This document shows positions 1 through 13,600 of a stretch of 64,000 nt of DNA, piece after piece. A model generated the notes under the pieces. It did no database searches. It was not told where the DNA came from and worked only from the letters and a program-made list of their open reading frames with translations. Position numbers and translations under genes: made by a program. This DNA is from Amphiduros pacificus (Eukaryota; Annelida; Polychaeta; Phyllodocida; Hesionidae), in assembly GCA_949316495.1 (NCBI GenBank), contig OX439008.1, positions 42,025,511-42,089,510 on the forward strand, read 5' to 3'. Within the stretch, counting starts at the first letter, position 1. Every line of letters begins with the position of its first letter.

Positions 1-401
1 GCATCTGGTGAAGACCTCAGACTTCTCTTGATGGAACATGACCTTTACCTACTTTTCAAGGTCACAGGGACAATCATGTCAAATCCACGTCATTGCAATA
101 ACTTAAGAACAAATAATGGCAGCTTCATGAAAATTGACACACATAAGCATCTTGGAAGTCTTCACATGAGTTTGATGGACGGTGACCTTAACCTGCTTTT
201 CAAGGTCACCTGCCCATCTCAATAATTCTAGAGTAAATGATGACAGTTTCATGATACTTGACACACCTAAGCTATCAAAGGAAGTAGATTTTATGGGTTT
301 TTTTTACCCCTGCATCAATTTGCCTTGGTGCAGTGACGTTTTGTTCACAAATATTGTGTGGAGCGAATGTTGTGCAATGAGTTACCAGGGCTGAGGGTTG
401 A
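1..401. repeat. Dispersed TIR element, copy A (cut by window edge)
   Basis: This is the end of a non-coding dispersed repeat. It shares several segments with 1891-2732: the phrases acacataagcatctt/ctgg and ttttcaaggtcac, and a common end around the words cctgcatcaatttgccttgg and gatgcatctctgatgcc. It ends near 387-400 with cagggctgagggtt, the reverse complement of the start of copy B. It encodes nothing. Short open frames inside it are incidental. Confidence 0.7.
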
Positions 402-979
402 TGCATCTCTGATGCCTATGTTTATAGTTGATTTTAGTGATTTAGTATCAATGATTGGAATATAATTACAAAATTTATGTAAAAATACTAATATATGTAT
501 ATATTTCAAATGATCAGAACTAATGATACATGAATATTAGTGTTCTTTGGCTGGCCTATTAGGGCTCCAAACTGGCCATAATGGACCATAACCACTACCT
601 TGAAAAAATAAATTGTTTTTTTTTTGATAATCAGAAGAATATTTTTCTGGATCCCTGGGGTTTATCTCTACAGAAATAGAATATAAATATGAAACTGACA
701 TGGAAGATTTTTGCCAGATTTTTGCCAGATTTGGAAGATTTTTGCCATCCTGCTTTCTTGTTGAATTTGACATAAATCATCTTGCACTGTTTGCAAGAAA
801 TTGTAAATTTCCAAGAAACTGTAGATTGGAAAGTTTTGCTAAAAAACAAAAAGGCCTTGTTAAATATGTTCAAGCAAAGGAAAAACATTTGAATAGTTTT
901 GGCATGCATAAATATTTGTGAAAGTTTCCAAATACAGACTTTTCAGGTCATTGCATGCCACATAGTGCTAAGAATTGGG

Positions 980-1043
980 TATAGACCAAATATAGACCAA
1001 ATATAGTCCAAATATGGACCAAGTGTAGACCTAGTACAGACCA
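980..1043. repeat. Short degenerate tandem repeat (atagaccaaat type)
   Basis: About six decaying copies of a 10-11 bp unit (tatagaccaaa, tatagtccaaa, tatggaccaag, tgtagacctag). The rest of 402-1383 shows no exon, RNA gene or other element that I can support. It is the intron upstream of the first visible CCDC158 exon. Confidence 0.6.
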
Positions 1044-1383
1044 CCAAGCTCGACAGTAGATGCGAGTCATGTATTGACAGTACATGGCTTTATTGGGTCA
1101 TGTAAGGGTAATCAAATATAAATGTTTGGCTCTAAATATTTGAGAGAAAATCTTGTTTCTAGGCAATTTATAAAAAAATATCCATTCAATGTTTTTCAGT
1201 GATTGGCCTATAATATATAATGTTGAGTCAGATATCCGTTTAGCTTTTTACCATATGAGCAAGTGTAGTTTAAATTTGATTCCTGTGAAGCATTATGCTT
1301 TAAGATGAGTACTAACATTTACATGTAGATCATTTCTGTGTGATAAGTTGTAGCTTAGATTAACATTAGACTTTGTCTCGTAG

Positions 1384-1629
1384 GACAACACTAGACGCTC
1401 AGAGTCGGGAAACTGAACGCCTGCAGAGGGAGCTACGTGGCGACTCTGCCACCACCAGCACCACCACTAGGGGGCGTTATGGCAGCCTATTGTCATCTCT
1501 AGACATCACCCCGCCTCCTGCTTCCCATAACTCCAACAAACCCCTTCCCACCCAACACCTCCGCCACCACACCACTCCCTCCTCTACGTATACCTCTAAC
1601 TTTCAACATAACTCTGACATACCAACACA
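1384..1629 (+). CDS. CCDC158: CCDC158 exon (first visible)
   Basis: The acceptor is ctcgtag at 1377-1383 and the donor is gtgagt at 1630. Its first base completes a codon begun in an exon upstream of the window, so the true start codon is not here. It encodes a short charged stretch ([13 protein letters not shown]), then a low-complexity Ser/Thr/Pro/His segment ([21 protein letters not shown]). It ends in phase 2 and joins exon 3519-3588, where the coiled coil begins ([19 protein letters not shown]). Confidence 0.85.
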
Positions 1630-4600
1630 GTGAGTAGACCATCAACTTTAACTCTCTTTTGAACAGTTTTACCGATATGGTAATCAACTTGGGTCCAAAC
1701 ATGTATTGGGTTGAAAGAATATATGTGTGAGCAAATTTTGGCATGCAGCTGAAACTACAAGTGACTATACCATTGCAGTTCTGCAGTATCTTCTGTAAAA
1801 TACAAGCAGTGCTGTGGGGTGGGGGGGAATGACACCAAAAATCCAGGTATAGGTCCTGTATTTCATTGTCTGGCAGACTGAGATAATTTTTACCCTCAGC
1901 CCCTGATGTAATCAGGCTGAGGGTATTGCAGTACTCCTGGCGTGGGTATGTATGTGTGTGTGTGTGTGTGTAGCGAACATCCTTGTCATCGCGATAACTC
2001 GAGAACAAATGATGGCAGCTTCATAAAACTTGACACACATAAACATCTGGTGAAAACCTTGGACGAGTCCGATGGACGGTGACCTTGACCTATTTTTCAA
2101 GGTCAAAGGGACAATTATGTGAAATGTGAAATCCCAAGAATCGCAATAACTCGAGAATAAATGATGGCAGCTTTATGAGACTTGACACACATAAGCATCT
2201 GGTGAAGACCTCAGACTTATTTTGATGGAACATGACCTTCACCTACTTTTCAAGGTCACAGGGACAATTGTACCATAAAATCCCCATCATTGCGATAACT
2301 CAAGAACAAATGATGGCAGCTTTATGAGATTTGACAAACATAAGCATCTGGTGAAGACATCAAAAAAAATTTCTATGAAACATGACCTTCACCTTCTTTT
2401 CAAGGTCACAGGGACAATTATGTCAAATCCATGTCATTGCAATAACTCAAGAACAAATAATGGCAGCTTCATGAGAATTGACACACATAACCATCTGGTG
2501 AAGACCCCAGATGAGTTTGATGGACGGTGACCTTAAGCTGCTTTTCAAGGTCACCGGCCCATCATCTCAATAATTCTCGAGTAAATTATTACAATTTAGT
2601 GATACTTGACACACATAAGCTATAAAGGAAGTAGATTTTATGGGTTTTTACCCCTGCATTAATTTGCCTTGGTGCAGTGACATTTTGTTCACAAATATTG
2701 TGAGGAAGGAATGTTGTGCAGGGTTGAGGGTTGATGCATCTCTGATGCCTATGTTATCTATAGACATATTTTACAAGAATCATTTTGCAAACACTGATAA
2801 AAGGGATGATATGATAAAATGGCTGCATTCATGGTCAGTATCGGGATATATCCCAAATTTAATACTTGCAATGCCAGGTCAGAATTATTATACCACAACT
2901 TTGAATAAAAAAATGATATTTTAAATTTGAGTGGTATTGTACTTTAAGGCACGTACCAGTTAATATGACCATATGGAGTCACACATTGTATCTGCATGAT
3001 CTTATTTGTTCTTGGCCAATGGATGTTTGGACCAATTATCCTAAAACATGGAGAACAACCATTTCTTACTTTCAACCAGATAATTTTCTCATGAATACAT
3101 GTTCTTCTTGTACATGCACATTATTGGAATGATTTTCTTTATTCCTCATTCTCTGCTGTAAACACAACATATACATTATTGTAAACAATTAAGACTGATT
3201 TTTTTTTTTTTTCAAATTTTAATCACTACATTTTCAATCGAAATACAAATTAAGTGACCTCAGATCAAATGCTCACAAAGATATTTGAATAATTTTCTTT
3301 TAAAAAATTGTCCATAAAACAATTTGGAGACTGCAGTTTTTTTATAATACTAACAAATTTGGTCTATGAATGATTAAAATGTACATAAATGCTGCAGTGT
3401 TTCTTATTTGTGTAACATTTTTGCATGCAATTGTAAAATATATAGTTTATTAACATGAATATTGTTAAGAAAATGAAATAATATACAATGTGGAATAAAG
3501 AGTTTAATTCTTGAACAGATCACATTTAGAAAGGCAGGTGAAACAATCGCAAGAAGAAATCTTTGATCTTAGAACTAAACTCAGAGAGGTAAGTTGACTT
3601 TACATATGTAATTACAGTAGTTTATTTTTAGTTCATAAATCTATTTATAACTATAAACACATTTTTCATGAGATAATATTAATTAATTGAATATTTTATA
3701 TATTTTTGACTGTACTCCATATATTCTTATAGGAACCTTAACATTTCACACAACAGGTGGCACCACCTGACTTAACAAATGCGCGATATAAATTTCTCAA
3801 TGATTGCATGTAAAATTTCATGTAGAATTATGAAACAAATATGTGATATTGAGCCCGGTTAACCACCATTGGCTGATTACAATGTACGTTGTCGATATCA
3901 TTTTGTTTTAGATAACAAAGATAATGTAATATTATTTTACTAGATTTTTGGTAGATATATGTTTATGTTCAAGGTCAAATGCTGATAACATAAACCAAAA
4001 ATCAATGATGTTTTACACAATTAAAAATAAAGAAACATTCAATTCTTCTTGAAATATGGCAGAACCAACTCAAGGATATCAATGGAAATCACGGGGAAAA
4101 TTTTGTTATCACTTTCCACTTTCTTTTTTATTATGAGGCTCAATAATTCAAAATTGGTGTACATTTATTTACAGGCACTTCGGATATCCGAGGAGCAGAG
4201 GAATCAGTACCGGAAGACTGTGGATGAACTCCAAACTCAACTCCGGGAAGCTGTGCTTCAAAAGGACCATGCCTCTGAATCTAAGTATGTAGTAAACCAC
4301 ATAACACGAAGAACCTTACTGACTCTAAACCTTACTGAATATAATCATTTTATTGATTTTATTTAATCATTTTTACAGTTAAAAACAAATAAACAGGTGT
4401 CAACAACAGATGTGATAATATACAATGTACATGTTTTATTATCACATTTTTGTGTACATAATTATAACATTGTATTGCTTTTTATTAAAACACAATAATA
4501 GTTTTTAAAACACTCAAGCTGGGGGTTATTTATATTTCAATAAAAATTAAAAAGACAACTTCTATTCATTTGAGATTTCTTTTTTTAGAAAATCCAAAAA

Positions 4601-7600
4601 CTCTCTCAGAAAAGTTTTTTATCTCTCCCAAAATCACTTAAGATTTGTGTTTCTAACAATAATTGATTACTTTCAGGCAGCGTGAGGTCACCACCCACGA
4701 GTCGACCATCACCAGACTACAGGGCACTATATCTCAGCTGGAAGAAGCCAACAGGGTCCAGGAAGAGGTCAATAGTACTTGTAACCTAATTTATAACCTT
4801 GAAAACCTTGAGTCCAGGAAGAGGTCAATAGTACTTGTAACCTACTTTATAACCTTGATAACCTTGAGTCCAGGAAGAGGTCAATAGTACTTGTAACCTA
4901 CTTTGTAACCTTGATAACCTTGAGTCCAGGAAGAGGTCAATAGTACTTGTAACCTACTTTGTAACCTTGATAACCTTGAGTCCAGGAAGAGGTCAATAGT
5001 ACTTGTAACCTAATTTATAACCTTGATAACCTTGAGTCCAGGAAGAGGTCAATAGTACTTGTAACCTACTTTGTAACCTTGATAACCTTGAGTCCAGGAA
5101 GAGGTCAATAGTACTTGTAACCTAATTTATAACCTTGATAACCTTGAGTCCAGGAAGAGGTCAATAGTACTTGTAACCTACTTTGTAACCTTGATAACCT
5201 TGAGTCCAGGAAGAGGTCAATAGTACTTGTAACCTACTTTGTAACCTTGATAACCTTGAGTTCAGGAAGAGGTCAATAGTACTTGTAACCTAATTTATAA
5301 CCTTGATAACCTTGAGTCCAGGAAGAGGTCAATAGTACTTGTAACCTAATTTATAACCTTGATAACCTTGAGTCCAGGAAGAGGTCAATAGTACTTGTAA
5401 CCTAATTTGTAACCTTGATAACCTTGAGTCCAGGAAGAGGTCAATAGTACTTGTAACCTACTTTGTAACCTTGATAACCTTGAGTTCAGGAAGAGGTCAA
5501 TAGTACTTGTAACCTAATTTATAACCTTGATAACCTTGAGTCTAGGAAGAGGTCAATAGTACTTGTAACCTAGTTTATAACCTTGATAACCTTGAGTCCA
5601 GGAAGAGGTCAATAGTTCTTGTAACCTAATTTATAACCTTGATAACCTTGAGTCCAGGAAGAGGTCAATAGTACTTGTAACCTAATTTATAACCTTGATA
5701 ACCTAACATGGCTGACTCCGTTTGTAAACTTTGAATTGTCAAGCATGAAATGCATATGAACAATATTCTTTCTTGCTTCTGTAAAGTAGATAGAATTTCA
5801 TAGAAAAAGAAAAGCACATTTCAACCATATATATAATTTTTTATACAAAGTCATACCCAAAATGTAAATGTCCTCAAAATATTGAATTCATCTAGACTCA
5901 AGACTCAGGACTCAAAAGATTTTATTAAAGTCACCAGTGTACATTTATCTCATAGAAAAATACATGAAGTTTTCTTCAAGATTTAAATCTATTAAAAACA
6001 GTCACTTAATTTTCTGATTGCTTGAATAGACCTCTATAGATGCATAGCTTATAATGGAATGGAATTTGTGCCTATGTTTGCAGACACTGTTGGGGATGAA
6101 CGCCAAACTGGAGACCATGCAGCGTGACCAGTACCTGCATGACACGCTGGCGGCTCAGATACGCAGCCTCCTATTGGACCGCGAACACAAACGAGGCCGA
6201 GCATACTTCGATTCTGAGCCAATCACGAGACAGAACGTGTCGATGCTTGCACACTCGCTGGAACGATGCGTCCATGAGCTGGTCACAGATCTGGAGAAAT
6301 ATGAGCACAAAGTGAAGGAGGTCAGATGCCTAATGGCTTTGCCGAATAAACTTATAGATGTTTGTATAGATAAAAGACTGCAACAAACTTATTCTATCTT
6401 TATAGAGAAAGAAATTTTGTGTTGCAGATTTAGACTAAAATCTTTATTCCATTAACATGATTCATTAATTTTTCACTGGAATGCTATTAAAACACAATTC
6501 TTGAGATTCTTTCGATACTGTCTTAAAATTGTCCATATTCTTGTGTCATTCTTTAATTTTATTGACATTCTGTGTGTTATTGCAGCTTGAGACAGAGCTA
6601 GATTCTTCCCGTGGCAGCAATCAAGATCGTCTCCAGTACCTAACCAAAGATCATCAGGAAAAACTTTCACAGCTGTCAGAGGAACATGAGAAGGAACTTA
6701 ATGCAGCTGTCGACAGATCTGTTCACGCTCGGAAACAAGTTTCAACTCTACAAGAGCAACTAGCTATGGTTCAGTAAGTATTTTTATTCGAATAAGATAT
6801 TCTAATTCTAAGATATTCTGCTTGTTAATTTGAAGTCTAAGGGCCCTATGAGTTAAACCCATGACAAGTCAATAATATTTTTTTCTGGGGCAATATAACA
6901 AAGTAAGATAAGGACTCAAATAGGGCCTTTTTTTACATTTATCAAGCCTCTGACAATATTAAATGGATTTAAGCATCGATTTTGAAAAAAAAACGTTTAA
7001 AATTCACATATTGGTGATAAATGTATTAGTCTTTCATGTCTATAAACTTTTTGAAAAATGCATCCCCATGATTGTCTGTAAAACCTACTTGAACACACTT
7101 AAGCACACTCCTTTCTTGGCGTCATTTTTATGTGGAGTGTCATCAGTCGCTGAAAGGTAAAATGACGTCATAAGAGTATGGCAATATGCTTATGACGTCA
7201 TTAAATGTATTGTCCTTTGAATAGTACCAAAATAGTACCTCAATTGAGGTCAAACTAAGTTCACGCTACCCGTCTTTACCCGTTACTTGCAGCTTATGGT
7301 TCAGACATACCTATGCTGGGAGTGCAACTGCTATGTCTCATAGCAAAATATCTTATTACTCTATCATAATTTCAATCTATCATGATGTTCATATGTGGCT
7401 AAGCTTTCAATTCACCAAATTGTAGAATTGATGCTTAAAACCTTTAATATAGCCATATTTGCTCTGATGTAAAACATCAGTTATTTGAATTGTGAATCAA
7501 GTAAATTAGGTACTAAAACTGATTGAATATTACATACTAATATTAATAAAACATTGCTTATTTTCTATGACATAAGATTTAGTGATACAAAGTACATGTA

Positions 7601-10600
7601 TGGTTGTGAATGTATGGTGTGAATGACCAAAATAACCTCCTTGAGACCCAGGGATTCTCTGTTCAAATCTAAACTCAGTTACTCTCAATTGTTATGCGTA
7701 GGAATTGTGTGGAATCGGCGCTATATAAATGTTACCTTTTTTCCTGGCCAGTCACTGTCAAATGCTATGAGCAGACAATGTCTAAAATCAGCACTATCTC
7801 AATGTTAGCTTTTCCCATTTTGTTTTTGTTTTTGTGTTGTTGCAGGCAGCAGAGTGAGCAGCAGATTCGAATGAAGGATGAGCAGATCAGAGAACTCGAG
7901 GCCAGGATGGAGCGACTCACCAGAGACCTTGACCTTGACTCCACCAAATGGAAAGATAAGGTCAGTGCATTCAAAAGCTATAATGGCTTTGCTTTATCAA
8001 TGAATAGGTCTACTTGTACATATTTATTTTAAGCATTAATATTTACTTTTAAAGTTATCATTTCTACTTTTGAATAAGATAAATTCATGAAATACAGACA
8101 TGTGCAATGATACATGTATAGTGAATTTGTTTTGCTTTAGTAAGTAATTAAATCACATTGCCTAAAAAAATTATGATGAATTTATTCGTCAGTTGAATGA
8201 ATAATTTTAGCAAGTTACTGATATGATATATATATATCAAATGCAATCAAATCTTGTTCATGGAATGATTTAAAGGTGATTTGTTTTGTAAACTTACCAG
8301 CAAGAGGCTTATGCAAGTATATTCTTAAAGTCTCACACCCTTCACAGACACAATGTGCTCTCTTAGATTTAAGAGCAGGTTTTGTTCTGTCTTTGATCCC
8401 AATTTTTTATCTTCAGTTTATTTTAAAGACCACAATACCAATGTATCACATATTTCATTGACTGTTTTTAGCTCTGCTGAGACTTTAGCTCGCAGAGCTT
8501 TAGGAGGGGGGAAAATGTCTGTCCGTCCATCTGTCCGTCTGTTCGTCCGTTTGTCAACATTTCTTTAAAAATCTTCTTCTCCAAAACTACCAGTACTACA
8601 TCTTTCATATTTTATATACAGGTAGATATATAGATAGATATTCAGGTAGATACAGGTAGATAGATATTCAGATTCCTTCAAATCTTAGTGATGTCACCAT
8701 TGACCTTAGTGCAGTGACCTTGAGGTCACAAATTTTGTACTGACCATATCTCAGCAACCATTTAATAGAGGAAATTAAAACTTGGTATGCAGAAATGTCT
8801 TATGTTCAACCTGTGCCTTGTCATACAATTTTAATCATGTGATCTTTGACCTTGACACATTGACCTTGAATTCAAAATTTGTGAACATGCCACATCACAA
8901 CCATTAGAAGTGAATTAAATGCACTTCATATCTGTTATATACTAACACGATGTTTAAAAATCTTCTCCTCCAAAACTACCAGTAATATATGTTTCATATT
9001 TTATACAGAGCTAGATAGAGAGTTGAAGATTCAGATTCCTTCAATTCTCAGTGATGTCACCATTGACCTTAGTACAGTGACCTTGATGTCACAAATTTTG
9101 TAAGGAGCATATCTCAGCAACCACTTATAAGAAGAAATTAAAACTTGGTATACAGAAATGTCTGAGGTCATAGCCCTGCCTCGTCATACTTTCTTATTCA
9201 TGTGACCTTTGACCTTGACACATTGACCTTGAATTCAAAATTTGTGAATATGCAACATCTCAAGCATTAAAAGTGAATAAAAACTAGTTCGTATCTGCTA
9301 AATATCAACACTCTTTTGAACACCATATACATTTTATACAGATTTGACATATGACCTTGATACTGTGACCTTGACCTTTGTATTATTGTGCAGGCCATAG
9401 CTCATGACTAATGAACTGGAGATGCTAAATATCTGTTATGTATCAACTATGTGTTAAAAAGATCTTCTCCAAAATTACCAGTAATATATGTTTCAAGTTT
9501 TATTCAGAGGTAGATATTGCGGTGAAGGTTCAGATTCCTTCAAATCTTAGTGATGTCACCATTGACCTTAGTGCAGTGACCTTGAGGTCACAAATGATGT
9601 ACGGAGCATATCTCAGCAACCACTTCTTCGAGGAATTTAAAACTTGGTATACAGAAATGTCTTAGGTCATAGCTGTGCCTCGTCATAATTTCTTAGTCAG
9701 GTGACCTTTGACCTTGACACATTGACCTTGAATTCAAAATTTGTGTGCATGCAAAATCTCACAACCATTAAAAGTGGAGCAGACTTGAGCAGATGATGAT
9801 TTTGACCAATCAAAATGCATTTTACATATCAAATTTGGCCCCAACTTGTTATCTTGATTTTCATTGGCTATGTTATTCAAAATGGCAGCCTCCTTAAGAA
9901 CTAAGTGATAGCTATTAGATTTTTGAAAAAATCACATATTTTGTGCATGAAATATTGCATTGGTAACAAGATAATGATTTACCAAATATTAATGAATATC
10001 TCATCAAAACGGAATTGGGATCTTGTATGGAAAATCATAACCTGGTTGCTTGTTGCACTTTATCTCAGTTCATGTGTTTTCATTCAAGTCAGCAGAGCTA
10101 TCAACCCATGGGGTTATGTTTAACATAATTTTGCACCCATCTGGTCATCAGAGACAGAACATTTAATTTTCCTGGATTGAAAGCACCTGTCCAATAAAAC
10201 AAAATCATTGGTTATAAATGTAGGCATGTCAATTACTGCTTTTAGAGGTAAGATATTCACCCTTGTATAATGTAATTGCTTGATAACCGGTAAGCATTCC
10301 CAGAAATCAATACAAGTATCACAATGTCAGCAGCATTTATTGAAGCCAACTGCTTCATTTTTGTATAAGTTATCCTCGTAGACACATGGTTACAGAAAAG
10401 AAAACTTGTTTCCATGGTCCAGAGGGGAGTGGAGAAGTCTATTTACAGATCACTCCCTTGTAAACTGCATGGATTTCACCTTCTCCTGAAAGATCACATC
10501 CTCAAGTTTTTGTTTTCAAAGAACAAAAAGATTTATTCAAAATCACATATTAGTAAACTACTTGCAACAATCTGTTCCAACCGGAAGAAATTTTATCAGA

Positions 10601-13600
10601 GTTTTCTTAAAATAGAAAAATGCAGTTAAAGTAATAGATTTCCGCAGGTTACTGATATGTAGCCTGATTTCCGCAGGTTACTGATATGTAGCCTGATTTC
10701 CCCAGGTTACTGATATGTAGCCTGATTTCCGCAGGTTACTGATATGTAGCCTGATTTCCGCAGGTTACTGATATGTAGCCTGATTTCCCCAGGTTACTGA
10801 TATGTAGCCTGATTTCCCCAGGTTACTGATATGTAGCCTGATTTCCCCAGGTTACTGATATGTAGCCTGATTTCCCCAGGTTACTGATATGTAGCCTGAT
10901 TTCCCCAGGTTACTGATAATGATATGTAGTCTGATTTCCCCAGGTTACTGATATGTAGCCTGATTTCCCCAGGTTACTGATATGTAGCCTGTTGGTCACA
11001 TAAAGTCTGACCAAAGTTGGTGATGTAAAATATGTCTGTTATTATGTTCATTTAAGATTATGGATTGTTTGAAATAACCATGAATGCAAAATTCATAGTA
11101 TTTGGTGTTTTGATCTTTTATATGTACACTTTCAGTAAGCTTGTCTAAAGGATCACACTGTTGTATTTACAGCACAAAACTAATAAAAAAGATGATTCTT
11201 TTAAAGAAACATAAGTTCTATGATAAAGCCATTACTACCTGGATGTCTTAGCCCCTCTTGCCACATCTCAACCACAAACCATTGAATCAGTAATGAAACC
11301 TTGGTACCATTCCTCTTTTAGATCAGCCATACTGATAACCATTTATCAACCTGGATGTGTACCATTCCTCTTTTAGATCAGCCATACTGATAACCATTTA
11401 TCAACCTGGATGTGTACCATTCCTCTTTTAGATCAGCCATACTGATAACCATTTATCAACCTGGATGTGTACCATTCCTCTTTTAGATCAGCCATACTGA
11501 TAACCATTTATCAACCTGGATATGTACCATCTCATGGCATGGAGAAAACATGTAGAAAAATATATAAATTTAAAAAAAAGTCTTACCTCACTTTTTGCAT
11601 TGTTGCGATTGAAAATGTGTGGTAATCACAGCTTAAATAATCTTAGAAAGGTCACCTTAATGCACAGAAGACCAGTGCACAAGACAATTTTACTGTGCAC
11701 AACAATGTTCGAATCATTTGTTAAGTCATTACATAATAAGTTAGTTTTGTTTATATCATAGATTTGAGATTGTAGTTTAAGTAAAATTCTTGGTTTTAAA
11801 GAAAATCGCTTGGACACGTTAAGCAAATATTATATTTGATTGTTGCACTTATATTCTATATCTTGTATTACTATATCTTAGAATTTTATATTCTTGATCA
11901 ATGTTACTGATATGAAAAAGTCAAACATGTGCCACTGTATTTTCTTCAATAATTATGACAGTGATATTCTTTTTAGAATAATATGCCTTTGAATCACAAA
12001 TTGCAAACACTAATTTATTATATTTTAAGATGTCATTTCTGTCCATAGATTTAAAGTTATTAGTTATTTTACACTTCAAATTGGCCAAATTTTGGTGATC
12101 AGATTTGTAACTGAAAATTAAATTATCATGGTGATTGATAAAGATTCTAATGGAAACTGACTGAAAAGATCAAGCATTCCAATTTTAAAAGTGAACTTTT
12201 TCACATTCTGTGAATTAAATAAATACTTTTTGCATTTTATATTTCAGAGAGAGGCACTCGAGAATGCTTTGGATCACATACAGAAAGAAATAGTTGTTGC
12301 AAAGAATGAGAGAAATGATGCAGTCCACAAAATGGCAATAACGGAGGGCAAGTTTGATGAATTACAGGTCAGATATGGGCAGAAAATTGCAGACATTTCC
12401 CTGTTATTTCATATGATTTATTTGATCAGTTAAAGTATACTACATGTAAGGCAACTCCTATAAAGATTATTCAACAAAAGCAGAAAGCATTCTCTTTTAT
12501 TATCTTATAATAAGCAACTTTCATGTACATGTAATTTAAGATTTTTATCAAAAACAATCTTACTGTATGATGAAAACTACAGTAATTCATATTATACTGT
12601 TAACAAAGTACATATATTATATCTGTATCCAACAAAATCAAAAGAAATGATGATGATGATGACGATGACGATGATGAAAAGAAAACCAATTCACATTCTC
12701 TCTGCAGCAAACTATCACACGGCTAGAGGGTGAGCTGGGGACGGAGAGGGAGCAAGTGAGAAGCCTGCTAACACAGGATAAAGAGTCCAGGTTCCAGGCC
12801 GAGAACCTGGCAACTAGTCTGCAGCAGAAAACCAAGGAAGTGGAGATGCTGCAGCAGGCGCTTAGCACCGTGAAACACGAAGCCAACAACCAGCTGCAGC
12901 ACACTGTAAGTCAACAGGAAATTATATATCTATACTTGCTGCAGTACACTGTAAGTCAGCAGGAAATTATATATCTATACTTGCTGCAGTACACTGTAAG
13001 TCAACAGGAAATTATATATCTATACTTGCTGCAGCACACTGTAAGTCAACAGGAAATTATATATCTATACTTGCTGCAGCACACTGTAAGTCAACAGGAA
13101 ATTATATATCTATACTTGCTGCAGCACACTGTAAGTCAACAGGAAATTATATATCTATACTTGCTGCAGTACACTGTAAGTCAACAGGAAATTATATATC
13201 TATACTTGCTGCAGCACACTGTAAGTCAACAGGAAATTATATACATGTACTTGCTGCAGCACACTGTTAGTCAACAGGAAATTATATACATGTACTTGCT
13301 GCAGCACACTGTAAGTCAACAGGATATTATATATCTATACTTGCTGCAGTACACTGTAAGTCAGCAGGAAATTATATATCTATACTTGCTGCAGTACACT
13401 GTTAGTCAACAGGAAATTATATACGTGTACTTGCTGCAGCACACTGTAAGTCAACAGGATATTATATATCTATACTTGCTGCAGTACACTGTAAGTCAAC
13501 AGGAAATTATATATCTATACTTGCTGCAGCACACTGTAAGTCAACAGGAAATTATATATCTATACTTGCTGCAGTACACTGTAAGTCAACAGGAAATTAT

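Noticed and set aside
700-921. Possible upstream CCDC158 exon
   Set aside because: The frame has no acceptor/donor pair of matching phase and no coiled-coil or family resemblance.
4756-5707. CRISPR-like array
   Set aside because: The 56-bp units are repeated in full with no unique spacers; this is a eukaryotic minisatellite.
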